From Desulfamplus sp. (GTDB taxonomy: Bacteria > Desulfobacterota > Desulfobacteria > Desulfobacterales > Desulfobacteraceae), in NCBI GenBank assembly GCA_015233755.1, contig JADFXA010000020.1, forward strand, positions 1 through 17,109: a stretch of DNA of 17,109 bases, written 5' to 3'. This document shows, piece after piece, positions 1-6,728 of this stretch. The notes below the pieces were generated by a model, which saw only the letters and a list, made by a program, of their open reading frames with translations, was not told the DNA's origin and did not search any database. Positions within the stretch are counted from its first letter, which is position 1; each line of letters begins with the position of its first letter. Both the position numbers and the translations under genes were made by a program.

Positions 1-115
1 AAGGGTTTCCCTTAGGATTATCAAGCAGCTCTCGTTGTGTTGATATAAGAGATGTAAGTTCTGGTAAAAACTTGCTTAATCGAAGTTTGTTATGGTTTTC
101 TATAAGTTTTTCCAT
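1..115 (-). CDS. Partial unknown protein, N-terminal 38 codons only
   Basis: An open reading frame starts at the ATG complementary to 113-115 and runs without a stop off the left edge of the window. The 38 visible residues begin MEKLIENHNKLRLSKFLPEL and continue with a Ser/Thr/Leu-rich, probably helical stretch. An in-frame TAG lies 15 bases upstream of the ATG, so this is the first usable ATG in the frame. No convincing Shine-Dalgarno sequence precedes it. It lies 49 bp downstream of crcB on the same strand and could be the next gene of that transcription unit. No family is recognisable from so short a piece. The codon pattern is compatible with real coding sequence, but chance openness over 38 codons in AT-rich DNA cannot be excluded. 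Confidence 0.45.
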   Translation of the reverse strand, partial: MEKLIENHNKLRLSKFLPELTSLISTQRELLDNPKGNP

Positions 116-164
116 GCTGATAAATTTCTATAGTTTGGGTAGTTATAATGGTGTACGTGTAGGT

Positions 165-578
165 TTATGTTCGTCCTTTTATAAAGTATTGAACCAACCA
201 CACTCCTGCCAATACCATTAACATACCCAAAGCATTATTGGCAAAAAAATTTATCAAAGCTATAGATATATTGCCTTTACGCCCTGCAATGATTGTCTCT
301 AAACCAAATGTTGAAAATGTTGTCAATCCGCCAAGAAACCCTGTCATAAAAAAGAGTCTTGTTGAGAGATTCATCCATGTAACTTGCTCTGTTAATTGGA
401 AAGATACCCCTATTAGAAAGCATCCCGTCAAATTTACAAACATGGTTCCATAGGGAAAAGTGGTTCCTAAAAGTTTGATAGATAGCAGCGTAACAGCATA
501 TCTGCATGTTGAACCAAGAGCTCCGCCGAGAAAAACTAATAAAAAATTAAGCATTGCATCATAACGGGGTAAATTCAT
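165..578 (-). CDS. crcB: CrcB/Fluc-type fluoride ion channel
   Basis: This 137-residue membrane protein has the size and four-helix pattern of the CrcB/Fluc family. These are small dual-topology dimers in the inner membrane that let toxic fluoride leak out of the cell. Diagnostic residues are visible: GxxxR near residues 22-26, the helix-2 segment FVNLTG with Asn49, and GFLGGLTTFSTF at 80-91, which holds the central Na+-site and pore Phe region. An Asn-containing fourth helix (around 109-130) follows. The start codon overlaps the stop of the upstream receiver gene as ATGA, so translational coupling is likely. Met9 is an alternative start but has no better ribosome site. I saw no fluoride riboswitch-like leader upstream, so control probably comes with the receiver gene. 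Family assignment is firm; physiological pairing with the receiver is inference. Confidence 0.93.
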   Translation of the reverse strand: MNLPRYDAMLNFLLVFLGGALGSTCRYAVTLLSIKLLGTTFPYGTMFVNLTGCFLIGVSFQLTEQVTWMNLSTRLFFMTGFLGGLTTFSTFGLETIIAGRKGNISIALINFFANNALGMLMVLAGVWLVQYFIKGRT

Positions 579-949
579 ATAAAAGACTCATACTCTTGAA
601 TAATTTTTCTCAGAGAGTGAATGCTTTTTTCATTTTTTTCTACAAATCGGATATTTGCCTCTTTGCTAATATCAGGAGTAACATCACTGAAAGCATGAAT
701 AATAACTTTAGTTTTTGCCATCTTATCATTTAAAGTTCTGAAAAAAGATTCGCCAAATATCTCAAAAAGCTCTGGATCAAGTATTATCAAATCTAAAGGC
801 CTTTTGCCAGATATAGCTTCATCTGCTTCTTTTTTATTACCAGCAGTATAGATAATATGCCCAGCTTTTGCTAATTCTCTTTGCAGAAGATTGCGCACAT
901 GGTGGTTAAGATCCGTTACAAGAATATGTAAAGGGAAAACCTTTTTCAT
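575..949 (-). CDS. Single-domain response regulator (receiver domain only)
   Basis: A 124-residue protein consisting of one CheY-like receiver domain and no output domain. The first strand ILVTDLN carries Asp13 but lacks the usual second acidic residue beside it. LIILDPE carries the expected phospho-acceptor Asp58. The C-terminal VEKNE carries the conserved Lys105, although the Pro that normally follows is Asn. The Thr/Ser switch position appears to be Ala86 (IIHAFSD), by alignment by eye. It may therefore signal weakly or act as a docking or sink protein. It overlaps crcB by four bases. A stop codon lies 21 bases upstream in frame, so the ATG at 949 is the only ATG available; its ribosome site is weak. 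The partner kinase is not in the window. An atypical receiver is certain at fold level; its function is unknown. Confidence 0.8.
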   Translation of the reverse strand: MKKVFPLHILVTDLNHHVRNLLQRELAKAGHIIYTAGNKKEADEAISGKRPLDLIILDPELFEIFGESFFRTLNDKMAKTKVIIHAFSDVTPDISKEANIRFVEKNEKSIHSLRKIIQEYESFI

Positions 950-1123
950 GATTCCATCGCTTCCACTCTATAGTTATACTCCTATCATTAACAATTAAGA
1001 GGTGTGTATCAAATCTATAAAGCAATTTAAGTGCCAAGATTAGATATATAATATTTATTTGGTTGCTATCATCATAAACAATAGGCAACTAAAATCAATT
1101 TTACAGCTCCGCTTTGTACAGTG

Positions 1124-1138
1124 ATTGGCCAATATTGG
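1124..1138. promoter_or_regulatory. Overlapping palindromes, possible operator
   Basis: ATTGGCCAAT (1124-1133) and CCAATATTGG (1129-1138) are both perfect 10-bp palindromes sharing five bases. They sit about 130 bases upstream of the predicted sigma-54 start site, within the range of enhancer sites. Short palindromes are common in AT-rich DNA, so function is tentative. Confidence 0.3.
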
Positions 1139-1147
1139 TAGTTATCT

Positions 1148-1184
1148 TGTCGAGATACTTTACAGAGTGTAAAACATATCGACA
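1148..1184. promoter_or_regulatory. 37-bp inverted repeat, candidate sigma-54 activator site
   Basis: Left arm 1148-1164 (TGTCGAGATACTTTACA) and right arm 1168-1184 (TGTAAAACATATCGACA) are inverted copies matching at 14 of 17 positions around a 3-base spacer. The outer six bases (TGTCGA/TCGACA) and inner six (TTTACA/TGTAAA) are perfect. The centre lies about 98 bases upstream of the expected sigma-54 transcription start, a typical distance for a bacterial enhancer-binding protein site. The structure is visible directly; the role as an enhancer is inference. It could also form an RNA hairpin if transcribed, but no T-run follows. Confidence 0.55.
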
Positions 1185-1236
1185 CAATATCTAATATGAA
1201 TCATGGTAGTAAGAGGATATTATAGCCTTATTTATA

Positions 1237-1253
1237 TTGGCATGTGCCTTGCT
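1237..1253 (+). promoter_or_regulatory. Sigma-54 (-24/-12) promoter for the tandem Usp gene
   Basis: The sequence TTGGCATGTGCCTTGCT matches the sigma-54 consensus YTGGCACG-N4-TTGCW at all but one position (T for C after GGCA). The invariant GG (1239-1240) and GC (1251-1252) are separated by exactly ten bases, as RpoN requires. Transcription would start near 1264, giving a leader of about 62 bases. A TATAAT hexamer (1253-1258) overlaps the end of the element but has no -35 partner at the right distance, so I favour sigma-54. Confidence 0.75.
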
Positions 1254-1325
1254 ATAATAGTTTTCAATACTTAAAGAGAATTTGGCTCTACAATCAAACA
1301 TGGATATAAATGAGGGGGGATATTT

Positions 1326-2276
1326 ATGACAGAAGATAATGTTAATCAAAGAGAAGATAATGGCAACTCCATTCTTGTTGCCTTAGATGGTTCTGAGAGG
1401 TCTATGAAAACAGTTGAATATCTCTACGATTTTAAACCATTTCGCGATAAAAAAATTGTTTTATATCATATATTTAGTGATGTTCCAGAGTCATATTGGG
1501 ACATGGGGAGGACACCTTTTAGCCGTAGTGGTTCGGAGCAGATAAAAGGTTGGGGGGAACAACGCCGAATTACGATTGATGAGTTTATGGGTCGGGCAAA
1601 AAGTATTCTTCTTACTGCTGGTTATAAACCTCAAGATATAAGCATAATTATCAAAGAGAGAGAAAAAGGTATTGCTCGCGATATTATTGCAGAGGCACAA
1701 AAAGGGTATTTTGCTTTACTTATCAGAAGGCGTGGTTATGGTGCATTGCTTCACATGATAATGGGAAGCACAACAACTAAAGTTATTGAAAAACTCTCTG
1801 GTACACCAATTCTTTTGGCTGGATTAAATAAAATCCGCAACTCAATTATGATTGGAATTGATGGCTCTGATGGCTCTGACAAGGCAGTTGAATTTACAGC
1901 TAATGTTGTTGGCAATAAAAATTGTAAAATAATTCTTTGTACTGTATTGCGAGATTTTGATATTTATACTGGAGATAGGAACAGAAAAAATGCCTCAGAT
2001 TCTGTTGATTGCGTGTTTGAAGATGTTGAAACAGCTATGAGACGAGCATCACAAATACTTCAAAAAGCAGGAGTTAAAGCTTCTGATATTGAAAGGAAGA
2101 TTATCACAGGTGTAGGAACAAGGGCTGGGGCTATTGCAAAAGCAGCAGAAGAGGAAAAATGCGACACAATTGTTCTTGGCAGAAGAGGACGTTCTAATGT
2201 TAATGAATTCAGTATTGGGCGCGTAACATGGAAGGTTATTCATGCAGCAAGAGAAATGACAGTGTGGATTATTTAA
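1326..2276 (+). CDS. Tandem-domain universal stress protein (UspA family)
   Basis: A 316-residue cytoplasmic protein made of two UspA domains, roughly residues 15-165 and 172-316. Each begins with the family strand and nucleotide-contacting Asp (VALDGS, Asp21; IGIDGS, Asp179). The ATP-binding signature G-2X-G-9X-G(S/T) is altered in both halves. Domain 1 has Arg134 in place of the first Gly, then Gly137 and Gly147-Ser148. Domain 2 has Gly285, Gly288 and Gly298, but Arg299 in place of Ser/Thr. ATP may be bound differently or in only one half. A G-rich ribosome site (GGGGGGA) ends about five bases before the ATG. A sigma-54 promoter and a dyad lie upstream, and a strong hairpin region follows the stop. 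The likely role is stress or starvation adaptation; the client process is unknown. Confidence 0.9.
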   Translation: MTEDNVNQREDNGNSILVALDGSERSMKTVEYLYDFKPFRDKKIVLYHIFSDVPESYWDMGRTPFSRSGSEQIKGWGEQRRITIDEFMGRAKSILLTAGYKPQDISIIIKEREKGIARDIIAEAQKGYFALLIRRRGYGALLHMIMGSTTTKVIEKLSGTPILLAGLNKIRNSIMIGIDGSDGSDKAVEFTANVVGNKNCKIILCTVLRDFDIYTGDRNRKNASDSVDCVFEDVETAMRRASQILQKAGVKASDIERKIITGVGTRAGAIAKAAEEEKCDTIVLGRRGRSNVNEFSIGRVTWKVIHAAREMTVWII

Positions 2277-2291
2277 ACCTTGCTATCACCC

Positions 2292-2352
2292 CAAATGGAT
2301 AGATAGAATAGGATAGGGGGAGTAAGAATAATGACTCCTTCCTATCCATTTG
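2292..2352. terminator. Convergent terminator region with two competing hairpins
   Basis: A perfect 11-bp inverted repeat, CAAATGGATAG (2292-2302) and CTATCCATTTG (2342-2352), encloses a second hairpin. In the inner one, GGATAGG (2311-2317) pairs with CCTATCC (2341-2347) and GGAGT (2319-2323) with ACTCC (2334-2338). The two stems share the right-hand strand, so they exclude one another. The element lies between converging genes (stops at 2276 and 2392) and probably ends both transcripts. Neither side has a clean T-run, so termination strength is uncertain. Confidence 0.6.
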
Positions 2353-2391
2353 AGGTAGGGCAAAATAATTATCTGACAACCTATATTGCTG

Positions 2392-3597
2392 TTATTTGGT
2401 CTTAACTTTTTTCCAGTCTGTTATTACCTCATATTTACCACTCTTGAGTATGGTAAAATAGACTTTATCAAGTCCTTGGTGGTCTTCTGGGCCATAACTC
2501 AATGTTGCTCCAGCTCCTATTCCTAAATCAATGTCTTTCAAGGATTCTGCAGTTTTGATAAATCCATCGCGAGTAACGTCTTTTCCGAGCTTGTTCAATA
2601 TCAGCACAAGGGTTTTTGCATTTATAAAACCTTCAAGGCTGACAAAATTAGGAACAAGGTCAAGGTGATTTTTTTTGATGTATTTTTCAAGGTAATTTCG
2701 ATACTCCGCAATACCTGGAAGCGAATCGTCAGGAGTTGGGACAACCTGAGTTACAATAACGCCGTCACCGTCGCTCCCTGTTCCAAGCAGATAAGCCAGT
2801 TTGTTTGCTCCGACAAATGAAATACAGTGAAAATAGGGGTCAAATCCTGACCATTTCGCACCCATGATAAAACGTGCGGCCGGACCATAGACTCCGATTA
2901 TCACAACAGCTTCTGGTGCTGCCTGACGAATAGCGTTAAAAGCCGGAGTAACATCTTCGCTGCCACGTTCATAGCTTGCCTGAGCAACCGGTTTGGAGTT
3001 GTATTTCGCAAGAGCTATTTCAACCCCTTTTAATCCGGTTTTACCGAAATCGTCATTCTGATAAAAAACAGCAATTTTACGCAGTCCAAGCTCTTCCCAG
3101 AAATGAGAGACAATTCCAGCAGTCTCTTCGTAATAAGAGCCTCGAATATTAAAGATATGACGTTTTACAGGGTTTCGAAGTGATTCTGCCCCTGTAAACA
3201 GCCCAATCAGCGGGACAGCCGCCTCTTCCACAACAGGCATAGCCTTGACGCTTGTAGGAGTACCAACATAACAGGAGAGGGCAAAAACCTTATCCTCTTT
3301 AATTAATTTATTAGTATTTGTAACACATTGATCTGGATTATAACTGTCATTATATGCCAACATTCTTATTTTACGGCCATTAACGCCTCCTTGCTCGTTG
3401 ATTTCATTAATGTATGCCATAAATCCATGAAGCGTCTCTGTACCGAGATAGGCTGCATGTCCCTCAAGTGCAAGTGAGGAGCCGATAAGGATTTCCGTAT
3501 CAGTTACTCCGATTTCAGCATGTGCATTAGATAGACCGAACATAGCTACAATAATAATGACCGCAATAACTTGGACAGCTAATTTTTTAATGTGCAT
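2392..3597 (-). CDS. Periplasmic ABC-type branched-chain amino acid/amide binding protein
   Basis: A 401-residue solute-binding protein of the LivJ/Peripla_BP_6 type. The signal peptide is clear: MHIKKLA, then a hydrophobic core to about residue 22, then a cleavage site AHA|E after Ala27. The mature protein begins with the family opening IGVTDTEILIG and continues with the familiar Leu/Val-type receptor pattern (GGVNGRKIRML near 75-85, then alternating alpha/beta lobes). A good ribosome site (GGGAG, six bases spacing) fixes the start. No permease or ATPase genes lie nearby. The gene directly upstream on the same strand, 58 bp away, is a chemotaxis signalling protein, so it may serve sensing or join a transporter encoded elsewhere. 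The ligand cannot be deduced; amino acids, urea, amides or aromatic acids are all possible in this family. Confidence 0.9.
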   Translation of the reverse strand: MHIKKLAVQVIAVIIIVAMFGLSNAHAEIGVTDTEILIGSSLALEGHAAYLGTETLHGFMAYINEINEQGGVNGRKIRMLAYNDSYNPDQCVTNTNKLIKEDKVFALSCYVGTPTSVKAMPVVEEAAVPLIGLFTGAESLRNPVKRHIFNIRGSYYEETAGIVSHFWEELGLRKIAVFYQNDDFGKTGLKGVEIALAKYNSKPVAQASYERGSEDVTPAFNAIRQAAPEAVVIIGVYGPAARFIMGAKWSGFDPYFHCISFVGANKLAYLLGTGSDGDGVIVTQVVPTPDDSLPGIAEYRNYLEKYIKKNHLDLVPNFVSLEGFINAKTLVLILNKLGKDVTRDGFIKTAESLKDIDLGIGAGATLSYGPEDHQGLDKVYFTILKSGKYEVITDWKKVKTK

Positions 3598-3652
3598 TTT
3601 TTTCTCCCGTTATCCATTCAAATTTAAGACTTTTTATTCGTTATTCTTTAAT

Positions 3653-3669
3653 AGTTCAAACCTTGAACT
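3653..3669. repeat. Short inverted repeat at the chemotaxis gene stop codon
   Basis: AGTTCAA (3653-3659) and TTGAACT (3663-3669) are perfect 7-bp arms around a 3-base centre, spanning the TGA stop of the chemotaxis gene. As RNA it would be an AT-rich hairpin with a small loop and no following U-run. It might modestly affect mRNA processing before the binding-protein gene, or be chance. Confidence 0.3.
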
Positions 3670-4642
3670 TTTTCACCAATTTTTCCAGTTCAACAGCAAG
3701 ATCCGACAAAATCTTTGCACTTGTCTGTACCTGAGTGCTGCCTGTTCCAACATGATTCGCCTCTTTGTTTATTTCGGAAACATTCCTGGTCATGTCTGCC
3801 ACAACCGAGGTACTTTGTGCCATACTTTCATTTACATCAGAAATACCCTGGGATGCTTGGGAAATATTGCCTGAAATCTCGTTGGTTGCTGCTGAGAGCT
3901 CCTCGACGGCACTTGCGATTCCATTTATGACATTATTGATCTCTGCGATTACATCGGAAATTTTTATAATATCTTCTATTGTTGATGTGGTCGTAGTTTG
4001 CATTTCGTCAATCTGGCTTTTGATTTCCACAGTTGCCACAGCAGTTTGCTGTGCAAGTGCCTTAATCTCTTGTGCAACAACTGCAAATCCTTTGCCTGCT
4101 TCACCTGCTCTGGCTGCTTCTATTGTAGCATTCAGGGCAAGAAGATTTGTCTGTTGGGAAATCTCATTTATCGTCTCTGTAACTCTGCCTATTTTTTTTG
4201 CCGATTCTCCAAGTTCGTTCATTTTTTTCGAGGTACTCTGTGACTGCTTGACCGCATTTTCAGATACCACTCTTGCTTTTCCTGCATTCTGTCCTATCTC
4301 GTTTACTGTAGCAGTTATCTCTTCAGTTGCTGTGGCAACCATATTCACATTACCTGATGATTGTTCCATAGCAGCAGATACAGACTGGATATTTGAACTC
4401 ATCTCTTCAGCAGCAGTTGCGACTGTTCCTGATTTTTGTGCAGTATCAGTGGCAGATGATGATAGTTGTCTTGAAATAGCAGCTAAATCGTTTGATGAAG
4501 AGGTGAGTCTGTTGATCCCTGAAACAATATCTTTGATCATTGTGCCTAACTGTTGGCTCATGGAATTGAGTGCTGCTACCATCATTCCTATCTCGTCTGT
4601 CTGGTTTATATCGAGTCTGTTTGTGAAATCTCCTTTTGCCAT
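3656..4642 (-). CDS. Soluble methyl-accepting chemotaxis protein starting within HAMP
   Basis: A 328-residue chemoreceptor signalling protein without membrane segments or ligand-binding domain. It starts with the HAMP connector and second helix (AKGDFTNRLDI...DEIG...LNSM, residues 2-28); the first HAMP helix is missing. A long coiled-coil methylation and signalling domain follows. The hairpin tip INEISQQTNLLALNA-like segment (about 158-200) carries the near-invariant core, including IEAARAGE and GFAVVAQE, which contacts CheA and CheW. The protein ends in LVKKFKV with no CheR-tethering pentapeptide. An excellent ribosome site (GGGAGG, five bases before the ATG) and an in-frame TAA 24 bases upstream show that this start is real or has been re-established. 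Upstream DNA shows no recognisable remnant of a larger receptor. It may pair with other receptors or hetero-trimers, or be a decayed receptor kept as a signalling module. Confidence 0.85.
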   Translation of the reverse strand: MAKGDFTNRLDINQTDEIGMMVAALNSMSQQLGTMIKDIVSGINRLTSSSNDLAAISRQLSSSATDTAQKSGTVATAAEEMSSNIQSVSAAMEQSSGNVNMVATATEEITATVNEIGQNAGKARVVSENAVKQSQSTSKKMNELGESAKKIGRVTETINEISQQTNLLALNATIEAARAGEAGKGFAVVAQEIKALAQQTAVATVEIKSQIDEMQTTTTSTIEDIIKISDVIAEINNVINGIASAVEELSAATNEISGNISQASQGISDVNESMAQSTSVVADMTRNVSEINKEANHVGTGSTQVQTSAKILSDLAVELEKLVKKFKV

Positions 4643-4882
4643 TGCGACCTCCCAAAAATAAGTTTAGGTGAATAACAAATATTATGGCAAACAATTAGTA
4701 AAGATTAATGGCGAAACCACAAACAGAAATTCTAATATGATAAAACATGTTAAAATTATGAAAACAACTATAATAAGGAAATTTTGAAAAGCTATCAGGA
4801 AAATAGAGAAAACCCATCCGTGTAGTAAAATTACCAAAATGTTATGAATGGATTAAATTAAAAAAGTGAGAAAATCAAGTTT

Positions 4883-6358
4883 TTAATGCAGTATGGAGGA
4901 ATTCAGTTTTTTATGTTCAAGAGCTTTTTTGATTATAGATTCTGCCCATGAAGGTGTAGAAGAGGCAAGGATATGCGTATAAGTTCCAAAGACATTATTT
5001 TTAAAAAAACCATCTTTTTTAGAGATAATTCCTTTACCACGAACCATAGCAAAAGCCATCTCATCTTCTCTATAATCAATATTTATAATGTGTGAATATC
5101 TAAATTCATGCCCTCTTATAGTCTGACCCAGCGCAAAAAAAGGATTTTTGTTGACAACTTTAACTTCGGTATAACCATGTCCGACAGGTCGTGGCGAAAG
5201 CCCGAAACTCAGAGGGAGAATATCTGCCATTGGATAGACTAACGTTTCATCTGTATTGACGTTTTTAAGAGTGAGGCTTTTGCCAAGAAAGATAAGTCCT
5301 CCGCATTCGGCATAGATGGGTAATCCCTTTGATGCAAGAGCTTTGAGTTCATTTCTAAAGGAGATATTCTCCGCAAGCTGGGCAGCATGCGTTTCAGGGA
5401 AACCGCCCCCCATGTAGATGGCATCAACATCTGGAATATGGGTTTGAGTTAAGGGGCTGATGAATTTGAGGATAGCCCCTTTTTCTTCCAGGATTTCAAG
5501 ATTGTCAGGATAATAGAACTGGAATGCGGAATCGCGGATTATGCCAATAACCGGTTTATCATCACTACTAACAAGAGGATAATTTGTATGGAGTGGATAA
5601 ATTAAAGATTTGTGGTCTTCTTCAGAAGCTTCATATCGAGTATGAGATGTAGAGAATTTGATAGAAGCCTTATAAAGTGCATCTAAATCAATACAGGATT
5701 TTGCAACTTTTGCCGCAGATTCGATTGACTGAACAGCAAGGGCATGTTCAGCAGATGGAATAAGCCCCATATGCCTTTCAGGAAAATCGTCAGCACTTAG
5801 CTTGGGAACAGAACCAAAAACAGGGATATTGCAGAAACGTTCAATATTGTCCTTTACCTTACCCTCATGGCGTTTTCCAGCAACTTGATTAAGAATAACG
5901 CCCATAATATGAACATGAGGGTCAAAATGGATACAGCCCATTAATAAAGCAGCCATTGTTCGAGTACTTTTTGTGCAATCAAGCACTAAGAGAATGGGTA
6001 AATTTAACAGCTTGGCTATCTCTGCTGTACTGGTATGACCATCTGTATCAATACCATCATATAACCCTCTATTTCCCTCTACAAGGGCAATGTCAGCAAA
6101 AGATGAATTTTTTTTAAAAGAGTATTGTACTTGGAGGGGATTACAGAGAAAAGTATCAAGATTATAGCAAGGACGACCGGCTGCCTGTGCAAGCCAGCCG
6201 GCATCAATATAATCTGGTCCTTTTTTGAAAGGTGCGACCTTAATACCGATATTGGTCCATGCAGCTGCAATTCCAAGGGAGATAACAGTTTTCCCAGTGC
6301 CACCTTTAAGTCCGGCGACTACAACTCCTGAAATTGGTTTATCATTATCATACTGCAT
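4883..6358 (-). CDS. cbiA: CbiA/CobB-type a,c-diamide synthase (DsrN-like siroheme amidase)
   Basis: A 491-residue glutamine-dependent amidotransferase with the two domains of cobyrinate a,c-diamide synthase. The N-terminal ATPase half shows a P-loop GLKGGTGKT (16-24), KGPDYIDAGW (46-55) and VEGNRGLYDG (93-102). The C-terminal class I amidotransferase half has the nucleophile Cys352 in AECGG and the His417 region GHEFRYS. Family members amidate acetate side chains of corrin precursors using Gln and ATP. The position right after dsrABD matches DsrN, thought to convert siroheme to siroamide for DsrAB. Cobalamin synthesis is possible too, but no other cobalamin gene is present. It starts 44 bp after dsrD. 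No Shine-Dalgarno sequence is visible, and a 16-bp palindrome lies just before the ATG. The enzyme family is certain; siroheme as substrate is inference from context. Confidence 0.93.
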   Translation of the reverse strand: MQYDNDKPISGVVVAGLKGGTGKTVISLGIAAAWTNIGIKVAPFKKGPDYIDAGWLAQAAGRPCYNLDTFLCNPLQVQYSFKKNSSFADIALVEGNRGLYDGIDTDGHTSTAEIAKLLNLPILLVLDCTKSTRTMAALLMGCIHFDPHVHIMGVILNQVAGKRHEGKVKDNIERFCNIPVFGSVPKLSADDFPERHMGLIPSAEHALAVQSIESAAKVAKSCIDLDALYKASIKFSTSHTRYEASEEDHKSLIYPLHTNYPLVSSDDKPVIGIIRDSAFQFYYPDNLEILEEKGAILKFISPLTQTHIPDVDAIYMGGGFPETHAAQLAENISFRNELKALASKGLPIYAECGGLIFLGKSLTLKNVNTDETLVYPMADILPLSFGLSPRPVGHGYTEVKVVNKNPFFALGQTIRGHEFRYSHIINIDYREDEMAFAMVRGKGIISKKDGFFKNNVFGTYTHILASSTPSWAESIIKKALEHKKLNSSILH

Positions 6359-6364
6359 TTAAGT

Positions 6365-6380
6365 TATTAAGCGCTTAATA
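6365..6380. repeat. 16-bp perfect palindrome before cbiA
   Basis: TATTAAGCGCTTAATA reads the same on both strands and lies 7-22 bases upstream of the cbiA ATG, where a ribosome site would be. It may be a protein-binding site or a weak hairpin that limits cbiA translation. Its form suits a dimeric DNA-binding protein better than an RNA hairpin, because only a 4-base loop could form. Function is unproven. Confidence 0.45.
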
Positions 6381-6402
6381 TTAAAAATTATTATTTTAAA
6401 AA

Positions 6403-6660
6403 TTAAGCTTCACCCTCAGAGCTGTGCTGCTTACCGCTGCCTTTTAGTCCATACATGGTGGTGCTTCCACTTGACCAATATTCAAGAACACCATCAGTTA
6501 CCAAACTATTAACCACTTTCTTTATATCTCTTAGTTTATCATCGGGAAATATATCTTGAAAGTCATTAAAATAGAATTTTGATTTTGTTTTTGCTTTTTT
6601 TGTCATAAAATCAACAACGGCTTGGGTTGCTGCTTCTTTGTTAGAAAGAAGTTCACTCAT
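6403..6660 (-). CDS. dsrD: DsrD, activator of dissimilatory sulfite reductase
   Basis: An 85-residue cytoplasmic protein with the DsrD sequence: a helix with SNKEAATQAVVDFMTKK, then SKFYFNDFQDIFPDD, a second helix DIKKVVNSLVTDGVLEYWSSG, and the terminal strand TTMYGLKG. This is the winged-helix fold of DsrD. The family does not appear to bind DNA and has been shown to stimulate DsrAB activity allosterically. The last few residues (Lys/His/Ser/Glu-rich) form a short polar tail. A strong G-rich ribosome site (GGGGG) precedes the ATG. It lies 163 bp downstream of dsrB with a strong hairpin between them. Its presence marks the system as reductive, because oxidative Dsr clusters lack dsrD. Confidence 0.96.
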   Translation of the reverse strand: MSELLSNKEAATQAVVDFMTKKAKTKSKFYFNDFQDIFPDDKLRDIKKVVNSLVTDGVLEYWSSGSTTMYGLKGSGKQHSSEGEA

Positions 6661-6728
6661 TGTAAATTCCCCCTTTTTATTTTTTAAAAGCTCTTTTATT
6701 TTAAAGAACCTTATTTTTTAAGCATAAT

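Larger units (their letters stand above)
950..1325. other. Gene-free divergent control region
   Basis: These 376 bases lie between the leftward receiver gene and the rightward universal stress gene. I find no credible coding sequence. A 60-codon frame at 906-1088 overlaps the receiver gene and looks like chance. The stretch holds two overlapping 10-bp palindromes (1124-1133 and 1129-1138), a 37-bp dyad (1148-1184), a sigma-54 promoter (1237-1253) and a G-rich ribosome binding site just before 1326. The order of dyad about 100 bases upstream and -24/-12 promoter fits activator-dependent sigma-54 control of the stress gene. The leftward promoter for the receiver/crcB pair is not clear. Confidence 0.75.

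Noticed and set aside
906..1088. 60-codon minus-strand frame before the receiver gene
   Set aside because: It overlaps the receiver gene in another frame, has no ribosome site or motif, and fits chance openness in AT-rich DNA.
950..1088. Fluoride riboswitch upstream of the receiver/crcB pair
   Set aside because: The conserved stem and pseudoknot-forming motif of the crcB RNA is not visible; only an isolated GATGG is present near the receiver start.
1253..1258. TATAAT as a sigma-70 -10 for the Usp gene
   Set aside because: No acceptable -35 lies 16-18 bases upstream, whereas the overlapping sigma-54 element has correct spacing and near-perfect consensus.
3765..4661. 298-codon plus-strand open frame antisense to the chemotaxis gene
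   Set aside because: It is the mirror of a repetitive Ala/Ser/Thr/Glu-rich coding sequence. Its product is low-complexity with no family signal and no ribosome site, and the minus-strand protein is unmistakable.
4446..4694. 82-codon minus-strand frame starting with a hydrophobic stretch, considered as the lost N-terminus of the chemoreceptor
   Set aside because: It is in a different frame from the chemoreceptor, and after the short hydrophobic run it reads out-of-frame sequence. There are stops in all upstream frames and no recognisable receptor remnant.
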